Shown here one piece after another: positions 22,801 through 34,130 of a stretch of DNA of 64,000 bases. The DNA comes from Xylogone sp. PMI_703 (lineage: Eukaryota > Ascomycota > Leotiomycetes). The first letter of the stretch is position 1. Each line of letters starts with the position of its first letter. The position numbers were made by a program, and so were the translations under genes. The notes under the pieces are model-generated. The model made no database searches, was not told where the DNA came from, and saw only the letters and a program-made list of their open reading frames with translations. Location of the stretch: positions 1,674,001-1,738,000 of the forward strand of contig JAJTUQ010000004.1 in NCBI GenBank assembly GCA_021399445.1, given 5' to 3'.

Positions 22801-24936
22801 TCGGTTGTATACCAACTGTCTTTGACTCTTTCTAATGCGAGATTAACCCAAAGAAAGGAGCCATTTGCTCTGAGAAGAATACTCTTCGTAAGGTTGTCGC
22901 GCAAGTCATTAAGACTTTCAGGGACTATCTTGCAAACAGCATCGGTTACAAAAGCTTCAATATCCCCTGCAGTGTCTTGAATCTGAATTTCTTCGTGGTC
23001 CAAGCGACTGTTCAGATTTAATGCTATTAACAGATCTTTGGTCGGTCGGCTTACAAGCAGCACCTTTATTGTCGTGGCGGAAGTGATTCTAGTCATGAGA
23101 TCGCAGAGAACACTAGGGTATTCTGCCTCATCTATTCCATCTAAAACCCAGAACAAGGGTTTATCTAGTGTGATTCGGAATAGGATATTCTCAAATATCC
23201 TGTCCCATACTATCTGATACTTGTGTGACTCAAAAGCCATTCTGTTTTTCTGATAAGCAATGCATAGTGCTTTTCGAAACTGCTCGTGTTCTTGCGCAAT
23301 TTGCAGTGCAAGAAATCGAAGAAAATAAGATGTTGTTCTGGTATCATGATCCTTCGCTTGAAAGAAGTGATACTGGCAACTACCTAGACCTTCCTGTTTA
23401 ATGTGGTCAATAATATAGCTAGCTGTGGTGGTTTTTCCTATTCCGGGAGAGCCTGAGAGCCAATAAATGGTTTTACTATTCCCAGGAATATCTTCTATCC
23501 AGTTTTGAAATGCTTTTTTCTGCAGGATCCAGCGGCATGAATTTGGGTGAAGTTTTTCCCGAAAAGTGATCGGTTCTTCGCTTATGGCTTTGATCCCAAG
23601 TACTTGCTCGAGGGGTATACTCAAGTCTTCTGGTTCTACTGGTTTAATCTCGGGGCTTTCTTTGATGCTATTAATATCTTCAGAAGGATTCAAGCAGGTG
23701 TTAACAAGAACATACCCAACTCCTTGATCTTCTGAATCAATGATCTTAGAACATTTCTGACATAGCAATAATTTCCATCTCTTTCGTCCTTATACTTAGT
23801 TAATTGGTGATGGTCTGCATGCAATGGCCCTGATAATTCTCCTGGATAAGCTAGAACAGCAGAGTCTTTTTCTACAACCTGGGCTTTGTTAGAATCATTC
23901 AAACTATACTCTACGATTGATATACCATAAGCTTCGTGCCGGCAGCACCTGTCTTCAGGGTTTCGTAGAAGGAGACTAGCGCCAAATCTCCACATATCTG
24001 TCGAAATTGCTTATTAATCTCAGCTAAAGATAGAGAACCCTTTTTTAATTCCTCGATGTAAATCTGAGGACTAAGGATTAGAGAGACTCTAAGGATATTG
24101 TTAAGTATTACTGCCAGATTGGCCCCCTTGTGAGGTGTTCCAAGAAAAACGATGCCATAAGTTTGGCTGATCATATTCGTAAAGTGATCATCAGACTTTC
24201 CCAGAATATAAGCCTGGGAGCGTCAGTTCAATTAATGATGGTCTCATTTTATTCGGCGTTGCCGTTACCTTTTTGACTACCAGTCCGCCCATTGAGTGGG
24301 CTACAAATATAATAGGATGCTATTATTAGACATTAGCACTGATTTTTTAACTAATCAAGCATTTAGAGATAAGAAACGTACAGTACCAATGGGTAGATTA
24401 TTTTCTTCGTCTTCATTTTGGTACATTTGAGCCCGAAGCAAAAGATCCTTTGCGAAATCGAGGATACTCAAATTGGTTGCCCCTTTCATGAAATTGGCAT
24501 TATACCCAAATGTAAATATTCGAGTGTTTGAAAACCCCGCTTCCTTAGCTAACCATGGTAGCCAGAAATTCTTCACATCTCTATCATAAGACCACGTCCT
24601 CATAGATGTACCCCCAAGGCCATGCACAAAAATCAAGTCCGCAATAGGGTCTTTGCCATCATGAACCAGAGTCAGCCCTAGTGGATCCGGTCCTGCAGCT
24701 TCCTTTTTATTGCTCTTGCGAGTCGAAGTCAAGCCTATAGCGGACGTAGACTTGTGCTGGGGGGTTTTTGGTCTTAACAAAAACTCTTCTCGATATAAAG
24801 ACTCTCTAGTTTCGGTGTTCGGCTCAGATAGCAATCTCCCTATTGTTGACGACTCGGGCCTATCTGAGCGTTCGTGTGAATTCAAAGACGGCCCCTGACC
24901 TAATTCCTCACGGCGGTTGCGCCCAAAATTCATCAA
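19824..24936 (-). CDS. NLR-like protein: alpha/beta hydrolase (SesB-like)-NACHT-WD40
   Basis: Signal-transducing NTPase of fungal NLR type, likely acting in non-self recognition or cell death. Exons: 24382-24936, 24269-24319 (51 bases), 23926-24213, about 23716-23878 and about 19824-23659; roughly 1,630 aa. The last intron is uncertain; its donor GTATGT is clear but several acceptors are possible. Order of domains: low-complexity N-terminus; lipase-like domain with IFVHGLGG, nucleophile elbow AHSMGG (Ser near 194) and FLGTPHKGA; a linker with VVEKDSAVLAYP; NACHT with P-loop GSPGIGKTT (near 422-429) and Walker B VLDGIDE, and a VLLVSRPTKD segment; then a long C-terminal half of degenerate WD40 repeats (WSAETCEEI, IRVWEVDSGQEI and others). 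The WD repeats are diverged, unlike the near-identical ones of HET-D/E. No frame break. Same architecture as the gene at 58105-62961. Confidence 0.85.
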
Positions 24937-25642
24937 GGCCCGCCGCTGTAACTTTTATCAGAACGGTTGCACACAGTACCACATTCATATCTGACAGTGG
25001 AGCTTACCATCTTGTAAATACCAGGTTATATGAGGACTCATTAGCCTTGACTAATGTATATCGTCTACTACATACTCTTCAGACGCAAAATATGTGGCAT
25101 TATCACTACAGCAGTAGTCACAGAGAGTTGCTGTGGAGAGCAGACATGAATTCTATTCAGAGAAGAATTACAAGCGGTCGGACTTGACATGTGCCCGACT
25201 CAGCCTTGTTCCCCACCATGTGCAACGCCTACGAAGCGATGTGAATCCAATCAATCACAGCCCCTCAATAACCGCTGGATGAGACAGCTGCCAGGTCAAG
25301 TGGTGGTTTCTTTGTAAGTGTCCTAAAAGTCGCCAGAGTTATCAGACAGATGGATTCTAATTTGAGATGTCAATTGCATACAGCCTAGTCGTCAGTTATT
25401 TCTCAAGCATGTCGAATTTTAACACGACCCACATTCACGGCTTCACAAAATACACCCCATTCAACAATCACCATGAACAGTAATGAGGGGCAAACCAGCT
25501 AAGGCTATACACGGTAGAGAATAAAGTTCCATATGATGATTAAATTTTTCCAACTCCATTATTTGGCCTATTTTTTTCTGACTTCGTTGATGAAGCCGAT
25601 TCTATGAACCGTACCTTACAACCACATATGAAGAAGATAAAA
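24937..25642. other. Intergenic region, no gene seen
   Basis: About 0.7 kb holding the promoter of the NLR-like gene and the 3' flank of the aldo-keto reductase. No coding region supported. Confidence 0.4.
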
Positions 25643-26937
25643 TCAAGGCTCATCTCTCTCCTCGCTGAAAACGTCAAAGCCTAAGTAGTCTTTCATCTCT
25701 AGGTTCCTTACCCCGCGTTCTCCTTGCTCTCCCATCAAGTTATCAATCATCATGAAGTCCTCTTCTTCCAATTCGAATAACACATCCCAATTTTCTGCGA
25801 TGCGGCTCGGGTTATTTGTCTTTGGGATCACCGAGATTCCCCGTGAGAGCGTGTGGTAGAGTATTATTTGAGCAGGTGTTTTATTGTACTTTTCCGCGAG
25901 TGTTCGAATCTATCCGTAGAGTTAGATATCTGTTGGGGCTCCTCCATTTAGCATTATTGATTGACATACAGACGCATCCTCAAGCGGCCCTGGCCCTGTG
26001 CGTCCAGCCAGCGCAGGCATTGGCGCTCCACCAAGAGGGCAATATGCAGTGACGTGGACGCCTTTCGATTGACAGTATTCCACGAGGCTCTTCTGTGGGA
26101 AATAAGGGTGTATCTCGATTTGGTTGACGACAGGGAATATTTTGCATGTTTTCAGAAGCCTTGCAAGCTTGGGAGAGGAGAAATTGGATACTCCTGCTAT
26201 TAGTTAACATGCATACGATAGATAAAAACTAGGTTGGGGATGCAACAGACCGATTAGCCTCGTCTTCCCTTTTTCGACAAGCTTTTCCATTGCTGCCCAA
26301 GTCACGTCGTATGCTCTTGTTAATGGTATGTTGAGAACTGGCTGTTTAATAATATGAGCGCTATGGACACAATTGGAACACATGGTGAAATCTCACTTTG
26401 CCATCTGGTTTCCTCTTCGCTACGTAACCATCTGAAAGTTCATATGCGATAGGGAAGTGCATGAGATATAAGTCCACTGTGAAGGATTCAGGTCAATTTG
26501 TAACACACCTGTCGCCTATCTTGATATTCTCACCATAATCGAGTCCCAGGTTCTTAAGACTCATATCCATGTTAACTTCAACGTCTTCAGGTGCATGGAA
26601 ACAGTGGTGACTGTCATATTTGATAATAAGTTAGTGATATCACAATGTATCGATACTGGAGACTGGAAGGATGCCATTACAGTTTAGTTACAACAAAGAT
26701 CTCCTCTCTTGGAATGCCGCATTCAGCGATAGCTGCGCCAACCTCTCTCTCTACTGATCCCAAACCATACCCGTACGCTGCATCAATATGCCGATATCCG
26801 CATTTGATTGCCTGAAGCACTGAAGCTTTGACTGAGGCTTCAGGGTACAACTTTGGGTCAGCCTGAAAAGTGCCGAGTCCACGGGAGGGGATACGGATGG
26901 GTGTATTTGTTAATGGAAAAGAGCTTGGAGGGAGCAT
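25643..26937 (-). CDS. Aldo-keto reductase
   Basis: NAD(P)H-dependent carbonyl reductase, cytosolic. Six exons join in phase: 26681-26937, 26534-26610, 26476-26397, 26341-26251, 26193-25970 and 25909-25643, giving 331 aa. The catalytic tetrad is present: Asp52 and Tyr57 in GYRHIDAAYGYG, Lys85 in VVTKL, His118 in LMHFPIAYE. Other family blocks are HAPEDVE, GVSNFSSPKL, VVNQIEIHPY and the cofactor segment VIPKTNNPSRIAEN. The acceptor of the fourth intron is TAGCAG, where the second AG gives the conserved G-V-S-N. Intact. Transcribed divergently from the broken short-chain dehydrogenase; they may have formed a small metabolic unit. Confidence 0.88.
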
Positions 26938-27449
26938 GATGTTAATCTTTGCTATTGTAATAGTATGCCAGTGGTGAGAGGAATAAAAAACCGAGGCCTA
27001 GTCTATTTGGCGCTAATATGATGAAAGTGCTACAACTTGGAGACAAAGAAAATCAAAGTGGCTTTCGGATTAAGGGATCACTACCCGATGTGACAAATCA
27101 CTTTTACTGTGCAGGACACACTTGGAAGGCGGGGTTCACAAGAGAGCATGGCGTTGAGCAATAAGGTGTCCTTAACCATTTATTTCAGCCCGACATAGTT
27201 TCATTTTATGTGCTACTTTCTGTCCATCGTATCTCTTACCTTCAGTTGAGCAAACTGGGCTCAGTCGAAAAGCGGGTGTTCTCGAAGGAAACGTCTGGCA
27301 CATTTAAGGGGAAAACATTCTTCTCCATGAACAATAGATCTATTAGAATATAGTGATTATGGAGCGTGTTCCAATTATGTCATTTTGTGAGCCAGTGGGC
27401 ACCTCTGGGAAGTACCCAGCTTTATAGACATCATATTCTCATCGTTGAC
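26938..27449. other. Divergent promoter region between two reductase genes
   Basis: About 0.5 kb between the aldo-keto reductase (-) and the short-chain dehydrogenase (+). It may include lost 5' coding sequence of the dehydrogenase; none could be recognised with confidence. Confidence 0.4.
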
Positions 27450-28309
27450 ATGACAGTTACTGGAGGAGCGCGTGGTCTCGGATTAGAAGCAGCAAGAGGA
27501 CTCCTCGAGCATGGCCTTGCAAAAGTGGCTCTCCTTGATATTGATAGGGCTGAAGGAGAGGCTGCCGTTGCAAACCTTCTCGAATTATTCCATGACAGGA
27601 AAGATGCAATATTCTTCCGTACTTTAGATGTCATAAATGCGGAGGAGGTTGCAGCAGTCATCACTGAAGTTCCAGAGGTACTGGGTGGTATAGATATCCT
27701 AGCTACCTTCGCTGGCATTGTGAATTCTACGAGGATGGTTGATTATACGCCAGAGAATTTTCGGAGAATCCTCGATGTGAATACTACAGGCACATTCTTG
27801 ACTGCCCAGACCGTTGTGAAGTAAGATTTCTACCGGCTAAAATCATATTTAATCCAAACTAAGTCTTTGCCTAGGGATATGATTGGTCACGGAAGGGGAG
27901 GATCTATTATTCTCATAGCTTCCATGGCTGGTCATATCGTGAATTACCCGCAGACCCATGTTGCTTATGGGACTTGCAAAGCTGTTATTCATAATATGAC
28001 GCGTTGCATGGCTGCTGAACTTGCTGTCCACAAGATCCGAGTTAACTCGATCTCTCCAGGATATATGGATACGAGATTAAATTCGTCTTCAGATTTACAG
28101 GATGTCCTTCCAATATGGTGGGAGCGTACACCTATGGGGCGTATTGGAGGAAAATAGGAGCTAATTGGGCCCATTGTCTTGCTTGTAAGTGAAGCAGGCT
28201 CATTTATGACTGGCTCCGACCTAGTAGTTGATGGTAATATATTCCCAAATCTACCGGCTACACGTAATTAAGCTAATTAATTACATTAGGAGGCTATACA
28301 CTCACTTGA
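27450..28309 (+). pseudogene. Short-chain dehydrogenase/reductase with premature stop
   Basis: Rossmann-fold NAD(P)H reductase. Exons 27450-27820, 27875-28233 and 28290-28309 join in phase. The cofactor motif TGGARGLG, the catalytic Ser in IASMAGH and Tyr/Lys in VAYGTCK, and the late blocks RVNSISPGYMDT and FMTGSDLVVDGGYTL are present. Between RIGGK and ELIGPIVLL an in-frame TAG (28155-28157) stands where relatives have Glu, cutting off about 45 residues including the substrate-loop end and last strand. The 5' end is also short: the only in-frame ATG leaves out most of the first beta strand that normally precedes the glycine motif. Together these suggest a decaying gene, though a base error at the TAG is possible. 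Confidence 0.72.
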
Positions 28310-28395
28310 GAAAGTATCAATGATTAGTTACTAATTTAATCGAAAGAACAGGAATTCTACAATCGTTATTCGTCACTATGTAGGCACTAAATATC

Positions 28396-30214
28396 CTAAG
28401 AGGTTTCTCTCAAGAACCATGAAAGAATAACTCCAATCCCAGCAACCACACTTAGTGTCCAGAAGGGAATCCCAATGTAGCCACTCGCGAGACCAACGTG
28501 AAACATAGACCCGGAAACCAAAGCTCCTACTGATCTTGCCAAGCAGCCAATTGATGCTGCAGCCCCATTGACTGTTGCAAGGTGTTCCGGTGCAGGTGTG
28601 GTGTTGGTTAACCTGAATAATCTTAGATAGTGAAAGTATGTATCTCGTTGAGAATCTTACAATACTGAAGAACAAATGTATCCCAAATTGAACAATATGC
28701 ATCTGATCCAGATATCAAAGAGGATTGCTGCATAGGATAATGGATATTCGAATCTTGCCGTAAATGGGGTTACGCAGTAAAGAAACGGAAATGCGACGAG
28801 AACATACCGGTAGGTCCTTAAGGGTCCGAACTTTTCTAGGACCCTCGGCACGACAAGAATCTGGGAAAATGTCGCAACCACTGCCTGCGTAAGTAAAGCG
28901 TTTGCAATGGCAGATGATGTCATCCCAAACCCGGCTTTGAATTTGAAAAGGCTCCTTTCTTTGTTGCCCTCGATAGAACGAAAGGCAAGAAAAGTAGGTA
29001 CGATAACATCTGATGAGACCTTGTGGAAAGCTAATAGCGAGACTGTGAGGATTTGGAGGATAATTTGGTTGTGTAAGCGGAAGTCCATGGCCTTAATGAA
29101 CTCGTCAACGTCAATGGAGTGGGTGAAGTCAACCCCGGCTCATCTGGTTCCACTTTGAATGATTCCTCGTCTCCAGCACCATTTCTATCAGTAAGGTGAA
29201 TTGCATGTTCGTTTGTATCCAGGATTACATATTTCGATGAGTCGCTATGGCCAAGTAGTCTTGTGATCTTTCCACGGAGCCAAATTGCCATCTTCCGACC
29301 TATATCCGGTTGATTTTGCTTCTCGGGGTGAGATTCTTCTAAAAAGAAAAACCCAAGGAAGCCACTCGCCATGATGAATAATACAACAACTAGATTTGGG
29401 AGTAGGTATGGGAAAGTACCATATATCGAATTCTTATGAAATATAGACGGCATTATCTTCACAGGTTCGGCCAGGTGACCCCCGATTACTGGACCTATCA
29501 GAGCCCTATATAGAATGTCAGAAGAATTAATAAAATATATGGCATAGGACCGACCCTAGAGCTCTCAGAAACGAAACACTGGAGAACGCTTTCCCTAAGA
29601 TATGCCACGCAATATCAGCCTATATTGCTCTGCCATTTCATACATATAACTATAACGCACCTTGATGCTCGCTTTTCTTCACAAGCTCGCCAACACACGC
29701 AGATATGACGCCGACGTTTGGATTTACTAAGCCCCCAAAAGCTCTTGCACCAAGTGCCATCCATAACGTCCTCGACAAGCCAAAGGCGAGGGCAGAAATG
29801 CTTCCACCCAGGACGCCAATGAGTAACGTAGGCTTCCGGCCAAGGCGATCACTAATTGTCGCCCATACGATGCCTGTCAAAAATTCACCAAATGTAAACA
29901 GAGCGACAGTTGCTGATGCGTATACTGCGGCTTTTGCATCGCGCTCTGGGCTATGCATCAGGAAAGATTTCATCATGAAAAATACATAGGGGAAGATTGT
30001 AGTCCATGCCAATGCTTCACTAAAACGAAATAAACCTAACGTAAAGACAGTTAACTATTGCTCGGGACGTGGCATTTCTTTCGTTGGGAATACCTAGGAT
30101 CATAAGCTGCAATCGAAGACTTGTGTGTGCTTGTTGCGAGTGGCCATCTGGCACCTCGCCACCTGTCCCTACTGAGGCCATTCTTGTTCTACTGTGACCA
30201 GTAGAAGGGATCAT
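28396..30214 (-). CDS. MFS transporter (DHA1 type), one frame break
   Basis: Membrane transporter of the major facilitator superfamily. Exons: 30094-30214, 29661-30035, 29555-29594 (40 bases), 28661-29505 and 28396-28612. Recognisable features: N-terminal TM1 block LQLMILGLFRFSEALAW, motif A SDRLGRKP, a TM5 block PVIGGHLAEP, a cytosolic loop, the C-half block SLLAFHKVSSDVIVPTF and a last block RSVGALVSGS. The exon 29505-28661 is one base short for its splice phases. The frame changes within 29128-29141, next to a CCGGGG run, so one base is missing in the central loop. Restored length about 532 aa. Resembles yeast ZRG/YCR023C-type DHA1 carriers; substrate unknown. Deletion or assembly error. 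Confidence 0.78.
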
Positions 30215-31067
30215 TCATAGTATGGCGACCGTTTACGAATTTAATTTTGAATGTTCAGAACTTTATGCGGGGAGTAATGACATGTAACGAAATCCCGGTA
30301 GTCCGGAAACTCGCTAACCACCCGCTTAAAGGTGGACAGCAGAATAGAACAAAGAACGACTTAAGGTCCCCAAAATACTTGATATCTCATACGCCTTGTC
30401 GCTAAATGTAATATATAAGAGGATGAAGATTCCGCGGGGCAATACACAGCAATATGGTAGTTCACCTACCTGTGCGTAGCCACCGCCGGAAGCTCTATCT
30501 TCATTTTAGGACCTAGGAGAATAAGAACTATATGGATTCGTTCCGTAGGCCGAAATATATCACAGGCGTAATGATTACAGTTCAAATATCCCTTTAGTAT
30601 AGACGTAAGTAATCCACTGACACTTTTACTCATCATAGGTTCCTCATACCTCTTAAATAGTGGCTCACGACTCTCTCGGAATAGTGGGCGCAACCAATAA
30701 CGGGGGAGTAGAATTTTCTGGGCGAATTTAACCTTAAACATGGTGCCGTTTAGCTCTGTCCCCTTCTTCATTTGGACCTTTTTGCACTCGCAATCATCGA
30801 ATATTTAGCATTTTTACACGAAAAACCGTTTGCTCATTGGTGGTCATATTGATAAGTCAGCTGAAGTTATGGTTGATGAGATCCCAGTATTTACTGCAAG
30901 TCTTCGCAAGGTTTTCCGGATTTAACTGCGACAACTGCGAAGCTGTGCTTGGCAATCCCGAGTAGTAATAAAATGTCGAAAGTCCTATATATTATACAGA
31001 AGTGGCCATATATAACAAGCACAACATCATTAGCACCAAAGCCCCCATCCACCCAACAAGAATAAGC
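30215..31067. other. Divergent intergenic region, no gene seen
   Basis: About 0.85 kb between the MFS gene (-) and a HET gene (+). One 101-codon open frame on the minus strand (30466-30771) has no family resemblance and is not called. Confidence 0.4.
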
Positions 31068-33463
31068 ATGAGCAAATCTGAATCAACATGGAAAGACAGA
31101 GCCCGATGGACAAAGCGTGCGCAAGAATCACTGATTAACACATTATCAAAGGCGATATCGGTCGGGCCTGTCCGTAAGGTGGTCTTGAGAGCTCTAGGCA
31201 CAGTTGAAGTGAGCATTCAGCAGTATGTGTGTGCCGCTTGTCGCAATCACCCCGCGAGCAAACGATCAATACCTTTTACCAAAACTGTGGAAGAGTTGAA
31301 CCGTGGTGCTAAAGAAGATTGTATGGTGTGCTGTATTGCCCTCAACACCTTGCACCAGTTTCAGGGTGACAGTTTTCGGTCCGAAGATGTGACTTCTGTG
31401 GACATATCGCCGTACATAGATGACATCTCCGATGATGGTTTCTTGTTGAGAATTATATGTGGGGAAGAAGACCAGGAAAACGCCGAAACTAGAATAACAG
31501 AGGATGCTTCGTCAGAAGACATTTCTTCAAATGTGTCAAGTTCTACTGGTGGCAGATCTCCTGCTTATAAAACTCGTACATGGCGGCTTCCGGGATGGCG
31601 TCAGCTTCAGGAGTGGATTACTGGAAATGGACCCGATAGGAGTCCTTTGGAGTCGAGCTCTGAGGAAAAAGAAAGCTCAGAAGACGAGTCTGATCACGAC
31701 GAGGAGGCATTCAGAGATGACACTAGCGGTCATGATTATAACGCCGACTCTGGCAGTGACTCGTCTTCGAGCTTTGGACATGGCTCAATTTTGATAGAGA
31801 CATATCAGCCAGAAGGAAAGTAACATTGCCGGGTTGGGAGACGTGAGAACTTGCGTGACTAATTCTTACCATAGAAAGCGAAATATTGATCTCTGGCTAT
31901 CAAATGTCACGCAATATTGACACGAATCCGCTTTCAAATGCCTGCGTCAAAATTTTCGAAGATTGGATACGTAATTGCAGGACAAGTCATCCTAACTGCT
32001 TGCCTCCGCAAGAAATGAAGCTTCCTTCACGGTTGGTTGACATGGGAGAGAGACAGAGCTCACATTTGAAAATAATTAATGTGCATGGTCTTCCATTACT
32101 CTCTAAAAAGGAGCGTCTCAAATACGCAGCACTGACTCACTGCTGGGGAGGTTACATTTCACAAAGCACGACAACGGCAAACGTGAAAGAGAGAGAAGCT
32201 CGGTTGCTAGAGGAAGATCTGCCTCCTAGCTTCCGCGATGCTGTGCGAGTCGCTCGAGCTTTAAACATCCGATATATCTGGATTGACTCTCTGTGCATCC
32301 TGCAGGATGACAAGAACGATTGGGCATCTGAGGCCATGAAGATGGCTGACGTCTATAAAGGAAGCTACATTGTCATCTCAGCTGCCAGATCGCCGGGGAG
32401 CACAACCGGCTTCTTAGGACCAGGCATGCCATGCAAGACCGTTCTCTCGCGACGTATTGATGGTAAGCAACTCTTGGTTAATGCTCGTCCGTGGTCAAAT
32501 CATGGTGCTAGTGGTCGAGTTGGTCCTGTTCAAGCTGAGAAGTGTGCCATGTTCACGCGCGCATGGTGTTATCAAGAACGCCTCCTTGCCACTCGAGTGC
32601 TCTACTTCACGCCCACAGAAGTTGCCTTCGAATGTATGACCAGCCAATGGTGCGAGTGTGGTATCTTCGATCAAGACCACGGTGATGACGACCCTGTGCA
32701 TCGACCTCTTTGGCGCATCCGTGGAAGCAGAACTCCACTCAGTGATACTGACTTCCTGGAACTGTGGAGTACTGTTGTTGACGCGTATTCCCAGTTCAAC
32801 CTCACTAAGGATACTGATCGCTTGCCTGCTCTTGGTGGTATTGCTCGAATCCTTGAAACGCCAAAGGTACATCCAGGGCGCTATTATGCCGGCCTATGGG
32901 AACGCTGTTTCATCCAGCAACTGACGTGGCATCCGCGACATCCAACCTCCCGTCCCAAAGAGTACATTGCTCCAACTTTCTCCTGGGCATCGGTTGTAGG
33001 TCAAATTATATATTCTAGCATGTGGGAGCTGTCACGAAAGGGTGTGACGTACTGCCGCCTCATCAATGGAGAGTGCCGCCTCGATACTGCGGATACATTT
33101 GGTATGCTTCGCGAGGGAACATCAATCACGCTTCAAGGAACGCTCCATAAGCTAGACATCACCAAGCTTGAGCCTCGGCGCAGAGGGAGATACTACAAAT
33201 ACCCGGCTAAAAGTAGACGACATATGGAATTCGTACTTGACCTCAAGGATGACCTGGATCATACTGAGCTTCTCGCAACCCTTTATTTCTTTGGACTGGG
33301 CAAATGGAGCAGGAGAGAATATGCATTAGTGCTACGGCAAACGGAGACAAAAGGAGAGTTTAAACGAGTAGGTATCAGTAACTCCTCCTCTCCACCACGG
33401 AATTGGTTCGCAATACAAGAAGACGGTCAACCCACAGTTGGAGAGAAAATCACTATTGTCTAG
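31068..33463 (+). CDS. HET-domain protein with acidic insert
   Basis: Heterokaryon-incompatibility family. Two exons, 31068-31819 and 31879-33463, about 778 aa; the intron acceptor is inferred from phase (ATAGAAAG). Near the N-terminus, Cys pairs (CAACRNH and CMVCCI) form the putative metal-binding segment often found before this type of HET domain. Residues about 135-250 are a strongly acidic, Ser-rich, probably disordered stretch. The HET domain is in exon 2: ALTHCWGGYIS, RYIWIDSLCILQDD, SYIVISAARSPG and RAWCYQERLL. ATG 31068 is the first in frame; upstream open codons have no ATG. No break seen. Inferred to act in the cytoplasm during non-self recognition, with a partner unknown. Confidence 0.85.
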
Positions 33464-34130
33464 TTCTAGATTCCGGAAAGTTTCTTTTGTATGAGCCTCA
33501 GGAAGAAGTTGTGCTGTAATTCTATTATGTGAGATTTGTATTCCTTCTTAAGATGAAGCACCCACATTAGCATGGCCGCCATTAGAGGTTACCCCTCGAC
33601 CCTAATGGTAAAAGAGATTAGGTAGGACAAGATAAATGAGATAGGTAACACACACAAAGTCAGCAGGTCATAATATCTCAAACACAGACTCACGAGCATT
33701 CACTTCTAAGTCAATAGAAAGATGACACTAAATTTTGATTTCTGGTTCTGATTTCGGCTTGTGATAAATGGCTAACTAATCAACTTCCACTGTACGTCAG
33801 CTTGCACACAAGCTGACTGATGCACTGTATCAATACCCATACACAAAAACAATATACAATTCGACTCCCGCCACAGATTCACTTGCATCCCTTTACTACG
33901 CAGAAGAAACACACATCCATTTATAATAGGTATGGTTCAGATATATTTCTTCATCGTGATCATATAGCTGTTATAGAGTTACTGCCATTGGAAAACTCTA
34001 TATCATAAGATTGAAGATCCTTCTGTTTCATTTCCTTAACGATGCCTTTGATCCAAACGACATCTTACACTGGATGATTGGACTTCAACTACCTGTTACT
34101 ACTACATAGATAACACTACCGTAAATAAGC
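33464..34130. other. Convergent intergenic region, no gene seen
   Basis: About 0.67 kb between the 3' ends of the HET gene and the DAL5-type permease. Nothing recognised. Confidence 0.4.

Noticed and set aside
28907..29158. Plus-strand frame inside the MFS gene
   Set aside because: Antisense shadow; the minus strand has clear transporter blocks and splice sites.
30466..30771. 101-codon minus-strand open frame
   Set aside because: No family resemblance, no splice context, and it lies in a divergent promoter region.
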